NCBI GenBank assembly: GCA_020726505.1
Contig: JAHLEZ010000040.1
Span: 1-64,000, forward strand
DNA: 64,000 nt
Reading direction: 5' to 3'
Origin: Leptodontidium sp. MPI-SDFR-AT-0119
Lineage: Eukaryota; Ascomycota; Leotiomycetes; Helotiales; Leptodontidiaceae
A program made the position numbers and the translations under genes. The notes below the pieces were generated by a model. It made no database searches, was not told the origin of the DNA, and saw nothing but the letters and a program-made list of their open reading frames with translations. Shown here piece by piece: positions 55,216 to 64,000 of this stretch (position 1 is the first letter of the stretch; the number at the start of each line of letters is the position of its first letter).

Positions 55216-58200
55216 GTTGTTAGTTTGGGGTACGGTAGAGGAAAGCGGACTTGTAGAGTATTGTAGAGTGTGTATCAGCGGAATACAAAACCATCAAACA
55301 TAACCGCCTCTGGCGTGCGCTCCGTGACAAGACATCAATGTGGATCTGGCAATCCTAAAATCGGAGAAAGGAAAGTATCAAGTCAACTCAGGTATATTCT
55401 TCCAATCTCATTACTTTCAATACTCTTACTAACTATCTATTCAGGGTTTAACCTCTTATCTTCGCGAAGAACCCTAAGACGGAAATAAGAGAAAGCACTG
55501 CCATGCGAAGCCAGCTTCTGTGAACCAGCCGGCGGTATGCCCATGCGTTATCATCCCTTGTTCTGGATAGGATGGGCCCTCCTTCGCAAGTGGGATACAT
55601 TGGCGGTGATGGTGGGTTGGTGGAGGTGGAGGTGGTGATGGGGAGGTCAAGGTACGATCAAATTCCAAGAACCACTGGCTCTGTTTGCTGACTTCGTTGT
55701 CCCAACACTAGCGCCTGTTGACCCTATCAATGCCAACATGTGCGTTGATCAGATATGGGTTGAGAGGGAGGTCCGTCGAGGAGCTGACCCCGGCCCAACA
55801 GTAGTGCTGTCCCGTCCAATCTGACGAATCCATTGGCTCAGAGGATTCCGCCTCCCGGTAGTTCGGTGAGAAGTCCTGTGGAGATTATACCGGTTCCCCT
55901 ACAGGTCACTTGTGGTGAGGCGCGGGTGTGATCTCCACGGGACTCTTCATCGGAGTACTTGGGGTCGGCGTTTTGTGGGGCAATAGTTGCGTTGGAGTGG
56001 ACAAAATAGTACTTCATGTTTGGAACGATGGAACGAGATCTTACCTAGCTTCATCCTCAAATATGGAACGACATGATTGGCGAGATGGAGTAGGCGTTCT
56101 CTCGTCACCTGTGTCAACGGCAGCTTCTTCGATGGAGCATGCTGCAATTGCAGATACTCAAGCTCCGCAGCGTACTTCAACTCTCTCCTTCCGGCCTTGA
56201 CTACCAATCCAAGTGACAATGTCTCGGTACGCCGACTCTCCGGACTCCTCCTTGAGAGATGAGTCGGTACAAAATACCCCTTACACCACACTGACGGCTT
56301 TCTCGCCTGATGATGGGACGACTTGGCGATACTCAAGTTAGTAATACATCTTCAATCTACAAATTTGGAGATGTCGGTGGCGGAGGTAAGAAGCATCCCT
56401 CCTTACCTTAGCCACTTGTTGATGCTAACGTTCAGTCAGCTATTGTTTACCGAAGGCTTGGAAGCTAGACGAGAATACGACGCTGCCATGACACAGGCCA
56501 TCGAGCATTCAGGCAGAGATCTTGGTTGGCTGTTCGGTACCCCTCAAAGCTCAAAGCAGAGACTGAAGTATTGGGATTGGGGAATCGACTTCAGTTGTCG
56601 CTTCCAGGACCTGGGCTGTGTTTTCCTTGCTGTATTAGTCGGCCAGCTCCCTCCTCCCACTGTCAACAGTGAGAAGGAGTTCGAGGAGACACACCATCTC
56701 GCGCACCGTCCTAGCGGATGGGTGGACTGTGTGGGGGAATTCGCGAAACCAAGTGACCCTAGCAACTAGAGAAAATACGATAGCACCCTCAGTTGCCCCG
56801 GTCTCAGAGATGCCCGATTTCAAGCTTGGAATCTCCGCTGCTTCACCCTTGGCCTCGCCCAAGATCGGTCGGCCTTGCCAATCTTCAACAAAGGAGAGAA
56901 GAGAACTCTTCCCATGCGTTGTATGTGTTGACGAGGTATGTGCTCCAATCGCTTTCTCTCTTTATTTGACATTCACTAAGTTTACTCAAAGGCAGCGATA
57001 TCAAAGCCGAACCTTTGGTTTCTGGCAGTGGTATATCCCAGACTACGCTAGTGACTGATTGCGAGGTAAGTTATTTCGAATATGTCTACTTTTAAATCGC
57101 CTTACTTACTTGAAAAGGGCAGAAAGTGATTTGGTGACTGGAGCTCGGGCCTCAGCGCTCGGCGCTCTCATCAACAACCACGTCAATCGCCTCTACAGAG
57201 TCTGGTAGGGCCTTAGATATAACAAGAAAATCCTACTGGTCTGTCAACTGGAGAACAAGTTCATGGCTGTCATGTGGAGGAACTTGGCGCTTTCCTGGAG
57301 TTCCACACTTGTAAGATCTGGGAAAAGATGGAAGGAAGTCTTGGAATGATCCGAAGATCGAGGCAGAGGATCGTCGATTCAGTGCCGGTTTGATTTGACT
57401 TTGTACGAGTATAGTGGATCTCAAAAGCTTGTAGATAGAATGAACCCCCATCAAACTCAGCCGCTTCGGCGTGCGCATCGTGAAATCATACCAGGTAAGT
57501 CATTAGAGGTAGCCTTTGATATGCAAAGACCCGGAAAAGTATTTCTTCCTTACTGACACGGTCTTGCAGTTCGTTCGTCCTTGTACGGAGCTCTTGACGA
57601 GATGCGAAAAGCCTACATTCCATCGTCGTTTTATCGCTACCAAATCTCTGTTTGTTTCCCGACGTATCTTGTCTTTCATCTTCAACGGTACGTACTTCAT
57701 TGCTTCTCCTAGTTCTTGTACCATTGCTGACTTCCATTTACAGAAACCGGACAAATCATCATATCATGCCTACTCAATTGGAACTGATGCCTTTCTACGA
57801 TTCCTTGAAGTACGAGAAGGCTCTTGGCATTTAATCTCGTCTCCCTGCGTTGAGTGGCTGCATTTAGCCATTGTTCCACACGAGCCATTCGGAACACGGG
57901 CAAATATCTTCGACAATTTCCAGTCGCTCGCATGTCGGTGTTGTCACCCTTACCTTTGGATTGTCCAAGAGTGTCTTTGCAGTTTAAGCCAAGCGCAAGC
58001 GCATTGAGAAGAAAGGAGAATGGCCCTGCCGGCCGAGCTTGTGAGCGTGACGTCTACTAGTTCAAGATTCAGCAATTAGGCGGTGCAGAGCACGTAGAGG
58101 TCGTTGACCTTGAGCATAATGAGTACGTACTCCTTCTTTTCTTGCATTAACTTGCTGGATTAGGCTTTTAGTGTTGGAAATACTTCGAGAATGCAAGTAC

Positions 58201-58959
58201 TCTGGATACCTGCTGACTATCTGTTCCTCACAGTTACAATCGCAAGGCGCGAATCAATCAGCCGGCCGGTGGTCTGAGACCGTAGTTTTACTCTTGTCCT
58301 GGGTTGTCCGAGAGTGCCTTTGCAGTCCTTTGTTTCAACGAAGGCATCGAAAAGCGTCTCACCAAGAAGCGCAGATTAAACAGTGAGCTAATGCTCTTTC
58401 AACTGCATCCAACTGTCTTGCCAATCAACATACTTCTAGGCCCTCCACCTCCCTCCAAGCACAACCTTGCGCGTTTACAATCGGTCTCGCAATCGGTTGT
58501 TGACAGCACAGCTGATGCGGAGATGTACTTCGGAGTCTTTACGACTAGCACTATGATGTCCAGGAACATCAAGGTTTCTAGTATCATGAAGAACGATGTC
58601 ATGCCATACTGCGCCTTCTACTACGCTATTATTCGGCAACAAGGTGTTCGATATCGGAATCTCGACATGAGCAATTTCCGTTTCCGTCTTTGGACCTAAG
58701 CAGTTGCTGCTATAACTTAAGCTGTAGGTAAGCCAGGCCGAGCAGTGAGTCCAAGGAAGTGAGCCATAGTGAGTGGAGAGGGGCCTGTTTGGGCTCCTCG
58801 GCTACGACTGCGGCTGGCTAAAATTAGAAACTATAAGTCAGGAGGGATACTTATGGGGCTAGTTCTAGATCCCTATTCAAAAGAGCCGCGCCAAACGACC
58901 GGCAGAGCCTCACCAAACTTCGCAAATTCAACTTCATCGCTTATAAGTATATACTGATC

Positions 58960-60700
58960 TGTTTAGCTCTCGTTCAACTCCTCTCTATTACAAGAAGTCA
59001 TACTCAAGTATACATAACACTACGCCGTAATATCAGTCGATCAACAATTTTGTACGGCTTCAAATGGCCCAAAGGACGACAACACAAATCCTAGGGAGTT
59101 AACGTTTGCCGCTCCTCATGAGTATATTACCCTCTATATAACCACGCCAGATACTTTCCCTAAGTAAGGTATTATTTATATAAGACCGCACAACAAGGCA
59201 CAGTACAGTAGTTATATAAAGGGTTACGACAACTGATTCGCCGGCCTTACCGCAGCTAAAAGCCTTAACAGTACGACTAGTTTGAAGCCAAAACCCTTAA
59301 TCTACTACTTTAGATTTAATCCTCTTAACTATCGCAATAGCGATTATTCCTTTAGAAGGCATCACATTAAATAAGGTACGAGAATAAGCTTAGCTCGCTT
59401 CCTTATTCTCACCGTCGTATTATCACGATTCTTATAGCAATGCTTCCTCGATATATACTATAGTAAAAGCTTGCCCTTAGCTTTCTTTTTATACAATATA
59501 ACTTAGTTAATAGGAGTAATGCCTCACGACGACATAGCTAGCTTTTGCCTAGTTATACTATAGTATTAGGTGCTAAGGGAAGGATCTTAGTAAGCTCTTT
59601 TGCTCTTTTACGCCGCGAAGAAGACGACATGCGCTATATACTTAGATCTGGGCTAATCTGTGACTAAAATAATCTTAGTAAGCTCCCTTAGGCTAATGGA
59701 AATAATAATATATATTAATGCCTTAGTCTAAATTAATTTGTGACAAGTAGAACCGATTTCTATTTAACGTAACTATAGTAAGTAATAATTTATATAATAA
59801 TAGCATTATTAAAGCTTTTACTAAGTATTTTACGGACTAAATACGAAACGCTAGTAGTGGGAAATTAGGTCATAAGTAGGCAAGCTAACGTGAAAGATAG
59901 CGCAAAGATACGCATACAACCTCGAAAGAAGCTTAATCGGCGATCGTTATATATAAAAATAATAAATCTAATAATTAAAGACTATTCCGAGAATCGTTCG
60001 GCTCTAAGACGCTATTATAATAGGACTATAATCGCCGCTAAAATTAGCATAGTATAATTTACGCTACGGGGTCTTAATTTGTAAAGGAAAGGTCGATTTA
60101 GGCTTAACTTCGTAAAAATGACCGCAGGCTCCACGGGATAGGCGTCGTAGATTAGATTTTGAGCTAGATTAAACTAATCACAGGCCGATTTCTCGATCGT
60201 CAATGAAGCCGAAGAAGACTAGGGATTAGCATAATAAATGAGTCCTGGAAGGGCTGAGATTTCATGTGAAAGACCGGATCATTTGATTTCAGCCTCTTAG
60301 ACACTAAACATAGACAACCTAGTACTGACTTATGAGGCGAACATCCAAACAGGTCCGATTCTTAGGTAAAGGAGACGATATATAGATATTTATACTATAG
60401 CTGCCTTGCGAGCGATTCTTTCAAAACTCGGTCCTATAGATAGAAAGGGTTGTTATGAAAATTCACCGCATTGCGTTGTAGTAGGCGCAGCAAAGGCAGG
60501 AATATTTTCGAGTACCTAGTCGATAAGCTCTCTACCTAAAACACTAAAGATTAACTGCGAATCTCACTCAGTCCTATGTTATTTATAAAACTTAAAGGTA
60601 ACTAGTTACATTATGAGCGTCTTGTTTTGGAATTCTTGAGGAATAGTTCGTTAACAGAGCAAATTTAAGCAGCGTCTTCCCTTAATCCCTTGAGCCGAGT
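58960..60700. mobile_element. AT-rich relic tract, possibly a RIP-mutated transposon
   Basis: Composition changes abruptly: TA-rich words (TATATA, TAGTAA, CTATAGTA) and stops in all six frames dominate from about 58960 to 60700, and no ORF above 60 codons exists. This is the look of repeat-induced point mutation acting on a former repeat. I cannot identify the element: no terminal repeats, target duplication or transposase motif can be read. It separates the intron-dense tract from the last genes of the window. Confidence 0.5.
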
Positions 60701-62224
60701 ACAGTCTCAAACCCATCATCCCAAGCAGCCAGCAACTCCGATCAACAACAAGCTCGGCCATACTCCTTTGGCTCCACTAGGCCTAGCACTGAGCGACGAT
60801 CCTGATGAAGGGTGAAAGTAGTCAGACTTCGACGTCTGCCACCCCATTTTTCGGTGGAACATTCGAGAGGTGAACAGACACAGAATATGGACCAACATGT
60901 ACGAATTATTCTCATTTAAAAATCGTCATTGACTCGGGCAAGGATTCGAAACTGACGCACAGGGAGGCTCTTCTGAAAATACGCGATCTTATTTGTAGCC
61001 ACCTGGTGGTTGAGCTAGATATTGACGCTCCTCACTGCCTTTGCTCTCGTTTCGGTGGGTTCGTGAGGTAGTAGTAGGAGAGGCATCGTCACATTTTGTT
61101 ATATAAAGGTTATCATAAATGTCCATATGTCTATGCGTTCCCTAAAATGGGCTATGAAAACCGAACCCGCAAGGCTGAAGGAGGTTCTCCTTAGATTCCA
61201 ATATCTTTCCTTCTCTAAGGCGAGCCAATGAGTGCTGCAGGATGACCAGCAGCAAGGAAGTAGGCGTGGCTTGGATCTTCGAGATTCCTACTGGCGCACT
61301 CCACTTGTCACACCACCTTCCCTTGCACAGGGACTTTTCGAAATCCGCCAACCATGCATTAGCCACGGTTCACGTCGCCCACCTACAATGATTTGACTGT
61401 TGTTGGCTTTTGTGCGATGTGCAACAAAACTTGCAACGTGTTAGTGAAAGTCGTTGATTGGAAGCAAAGTCTCCTGCCATGTTGCGATGTGCAACCCCCC
61501 CCCCCCCCCCCCACCACCAAAAAAATAAAGTCGTGATCTTAGCCTCGCATAGGAGCCAGGTCACAGGCTACATCGTGTCAGCTCGGGCTCTTGCACGTAG
61601 TATTTCACCAAAATCCGGGAAATATATTGGATGATGCCTCTACTGACATAGAAACTATTAGAATGCTTCGCGGAATAGATACGCCGAGCAGCCTACTTCG
61701 TACTTAGGGTAATAATCCAATATTTTCTGTTTGTGCTTCCCAGAATGGTCTAATACTAAGCAAAGTACTAACTTAGCCATATCTCATTGGTAATACCACG
61801 ATCTCACCTGCAGAGACAAGGTCCAGAGACATGGGGCAAAGACACGGGGCAGAGACATGGGGCAGAAAATTCTTGGTGTAAACTCAGGCACCCCATCCAG
61901 CTCCCTTTGCCAAATTCTATTTATATCCGGGATCGACGAGGGAGCCGCGTCGGGCCCCCCAATCGTCCAATAAAGATAGGGTCCAAATAACTTCCCTGCC
62001 TCTTTCCAATTATAGCCTTTGGAAGGGAGCGGGTAGGCCCGTAATCGTACAAGCCGGAGAGTTATATAAGGGCTGCTACGCTCATCTCGAGGAGTTGGGT
62101 GAGCTTTTTTGTGCATGGTGATCCAAACCATTCCGGAGGTGAGTTTGCTTCTCTTCTAAACCCAAGATTTTTCTCATCGCCAAGAGAAGGCTGCGACAAC
62201 AGCTTTGGAATTGCTCAATGAATA
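60701..62224. other. Intergenic with a C18 tract and 13-bp repeats
   Basis: A run of 18 C lies at 61495-61512, preceded by TGCGATGTGCAAC at 61483-61495 that also occurs at 61413-61425. A 13-bp unit (GACATGGGGCAGA-like) repeats three times at 61828-61866 with a weaker fourth copy before it. The minus frame 61784-62131 that covers this array has no domain. Confidence 0.5.
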
Positions 62225-62239
62225 ATGAATACTGACTGT

Positions 62240-62420
62240 GAAGTAGTGAACCCGCTCAAATGGCCAAAGTACACGGTCGACGGAGCACAAAATATCGTCT
62301 TCAATACCAACGTTCCTGATCTCGCTTATTTGCAACCGGACACTTTCAGGGCTGAAGCATTGGAGTATCTATCGAACACCGTGTTGAGAAATACTGGGAT
62401 CATGGGGGGATTAACTCATT
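62240..62420 (+). pseudogene. Carboxylesterase/lipase C-terminal relic
   Basis: The + frame reads LKWPKYTVDGAQNIVFNTNV followed by PDLAYLQPDTFRAEALEYLS. That closely resembles the C-terminal end of fungal type-B carboxylesterases (WPKYT..GAQNIVF...., DTFRAEGI.YL). No catalytic Ser or His segment lies upstream. After NTVLRNTG the frame runs on into unrelated hydrophobic sequence to 62554. It is a ~50-codon fragment of a former gene. Confidence 0.65.
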
Positions 62421-62570
62421 ACTTACTAGACTACTTACTCAATATCTATATGAATCTTACACGTCAAATCCTCTCAAATCTTACAATTTTCTTCCATCTG
62501 ATAGTTACCATAACACTACTGTGCTCGATCGGCCTGGTTTTCAAGAATCAATAGAAATTCGAATCGCTTA

Positions 62571-64000
62571 TCAAAACTCCGCCGTTGCAGTCCTCCTCCT
62601 GTGAACACCTAAGAAAACCTGGTCCTCCAAGTCTGTCCCACTCGCGCCTTCCGGTGTCACGTCGTCGAGATCTGGAGCTGGCAAGGGCTTTGACGTTGCT
62701 AAACCGACATCCTTTACCCGCCAGGGATCAGGTAGTCTATATTCCGATCCAGATTCCATTCCACCTATAACAATCAGCTTTTACTCAAAATCTCTGTCCG
62801 TATAGTGACGTGAAAACAACAAGCACCACATAAAACAAACAAAGAGCACAACTTACGAAAAGACAACTGCAACCAATCCACAACAACAGGAATCCATATC
62901 GCCACAGAAACAATCTGGCCGAAACTCCACTCATGAGAGACTTTCATGTCGGAGTAGTAGCTCTGTAGACTGATGATTACCTGGCTGAGGATGTAGAAGC
63001 TGGTTGTAATTACTGCTATAAAGATGTGGAGAAGTATTCTTCTGCTTATTTTGATGAATGAGGTGGTTCGTCGGTTGAGGAGGGCTGTTATTGAGCTCTC
63101 TAGATTGCGTTGGATTTTGGTATAAGGAAGGAGATATGGTCGTTCTTTTGCGCGCGGGAGACGCAGATGGATGATGTGATCTACGGCGATGATGGCGAGC
63201 ATTATACCGCTGAGATAGATTGCCCATGTCGTGGAATCACGATGCCAAATAGGATCTTCTCCGCTCAGTTTTATCGAGCAGAGTGAGAACGGATCGATAT
63301 TATACCGACTATCCTGATTTTCCTTACTCTTAAACAACCGATCCGGAATCCTCATGATTTCAGGATCGAAAAACACAGATATTGATAGAGCTGCTGTTCC
63401 GATTGTGAGGAGGAGGATATACCAAGATCTCTGCTCTAGGATCATAAGACAGAGGAGAATAACTGTCGGAGCGACGGTTCCTAAGATTGCAACCACGCGG
63501 ATGACGGTTGATGTTGCCTGTCTTTGTACTATGGTGCCTTCTGCTGCGGTGCGGTGGAGGGTGGATATACTTGCTGCTTGGATCGCTAGCATGTAGTAGC
63601 ATTGGGCTTTTTGAAAATCGACGAGGCCGGTTGTGAATGCTGCGTGGAGATTTTGGAGACTGCTTCCGGATGGTTTCTTCTCTGGCTCTGTTTCCGTTGA
63701 GGGCTTTCTAGCGCTTTGGCTAGTTTGGCTCTCGGGGTGAGAAGACATGCTTCTCTTAATCAGGTGTTGGAATAATATTGCTAGTATAGGTGCGACGAAA
63801 CAGATGCCTACTTGGATGAAGTATGCAGTCCAGACCTAATGAATAGTAAACTCAGCATTATATTTGAGAATAAGAAGAAATGTGTTCTTACCCCTATGCC
63901 TATGATATCTGGACTTATCCTAAGAACACTAGGCGCATTTCGACAAATAGCAGGACGCATACACTCTGCAACACTTTGTAAATCAAGCGCCGTGTCATTT
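62571..64000 (-). CDS. Multi-pass membrane protein, hypothetical, 5' end beyond the window
   Basis: Three exons are visible. The one at the right edge reads NDTALDLQSVAECMRPAICR followed by NAPSVLRISPDIIGIG. The main exon opens VWTAYFIQVGICFVAPILAI and runs to 62857 (LQLSF). The last exon, 62764 down to 62571, reads GMESGSEYRLPDPWRVKDVG and ends RRRTATAEF. The 92-nt intron (62765-62856) has GTAAGT and TATAG ends. Membrane segments include ILAILFQHLI, VIRVVAILGTVAPTVILLCLMIL, WYILLLTIGTAALSISVFF, AIYLSGIMLAIIAVDHII, ILLHIFIAVITTSFYILSQVI and IVSVAIWIPVVVDWLQL. A Ser/Thr/Glu-rich cytosolic loop (SSHPESQTSQSARKPSTETE) lies between the first two. Such proteins are frequent in Helotiales as uncharacterised genes; function unknown. 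Confidence 0.75.

Larger units (their letters stand above)
52709..57495 (+). repeat. Three diverged copies of one block at 52709, 55254 and 57405
   Basis: CCRTCMAAC..A.CCGCYTCBGGCGTGCG occurs with its GGCGTGCGC at 52765, 55312 and 57468. Copies 1 and 2 also share the preceding TGTAGAGTATTG and the following GACCTAGCAAT / GATCTGGCAAT. Each is followed within 27-94 bp by an intron donor. This suggests an ancient tandem duplication with units of about 2.5 and 2.15 kb. Confidence 0.6.
49650..58700 (+). other. Intron-dense tract: decayed genes or spliced non-coding transcripts
   Basis: At least a dozen segments look like perfect introns, all on the + strand, with GT donor, CTRAY-type branch and AG end. 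They are 49952-50008, 50546-50610, 50777-50832, 51254-51302, 52859-52909, 53844-53892, 55392-55444, 56386-56435, 56936-56991, 57066-57117, 57688-57743 and 58123-58163, lengths 41-65 nt. The stretches between them hold only short frames. Some read like protein (for example ASGADDCQGAKPVVSEQGLS then GLDPALVHLRDE near 50210, or IEKRLTKKRRLNSELMLFQL near 58340). No domain is recognised and frames do not join well. Blocks recur at 52709, 55254 and 57405. It may be a decayed tandem gene family, a multi-exon gene I cannot parse, or spliced long non-coding RNA. Confidence 0.45.

Noticed and set aside
61784..62131. 115-codon minus frame
   Set aside because: It includes the 13-bp tandem array and has no recognisable domain.
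1..64000. CRISPR arrays, rRNA operons, prokaryotic-style operons
   Set aside because: None is present; all evidence points to an ascomycete nuclear genome.

Overview
The window comes from the nuclear genome of a filamentous ascomycete (Pezizomycotina). The genes carry short 45-130 nt GT-AG introns with CTRAY branch sites. The families present (HET-domain protein, fungal rhodopsin-domain membrane protein, XlnR-type regulator relic, M43 secreted metalloprotease, fungal GH29) are typical of that group. Helotiales/Leotiomycetes is my guess and is not demonstrated by the sequence.

Layout. 0-7 kb: degenerate tandem repeats, an ANL-synthetase tail relic, a multi-exon GH29 alpha-L-fucosidase (-) with one apparent single-base deletion, and a 5'-truncated, broken XlnR/XYR1-like transcription-factor relic (-). 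7-19 kb: a small membrane protein, a secreted repeat precursor with five identical 17-residue cores each ending in KR, a tRNA-Tyr gene (-), a Glu/Val/Ala-rich protein built from phase-0 'VEE' exons (-), and an amidase (-). 19-31 kb: a broken phosphotransferase (+), a HET protein (-), a PPxY tail-anchored protein (-), a long stretch without clear genes, an unrecognised 216-aa protein (+), and a Thr-rich secreted wall-type protein (-). 31-49 kb: an M43 metalloprotease (+), a large predicted secreted protein (-), a kinase-like gene with a damaged 3' end (+), a rhodopsin-domain 7TM protein (-), HYPK (-) and class II DAHP synthase (+). 49-58.7 kb: an unusual tract with many perfect intron-like segments on the + strand, reiterated blocks, almost no long reading frame, and one well-formed small gene antisense inside it. 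58.7-64 kb: an AT-rich relic tract, a carboxylesterase tail relic and a partial multi-pass membrane protein (-) running off the end.

The genes do not form an obvious pathway. HYPK, DAHP synthase and the tRNA are housekeeping; the rest are secreted hydrolases, regulators, self-recognition genes and decayed copies.

The two strongest signals are these. First, tRNA-Tyr(GUA) at 12228-12372 carries the usual anticodon-loop intron and also a 54-nt segment inside its T stem with every hallmark of a spliceosomal intron (GTAAGT, GCTAAC, TATAG); removing it restores a perfect T arm. Second, the Kex2-type repeat precursor at 10895-11524 has a core that is invariant in protein but scattered with synonymous changes in DNA, and some spacers are built from X-Ala/X-Pro dipeptides as in alpha-factor-like precursors. 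I know of no named product for it, and no UstYa-like partner gene is visible here.
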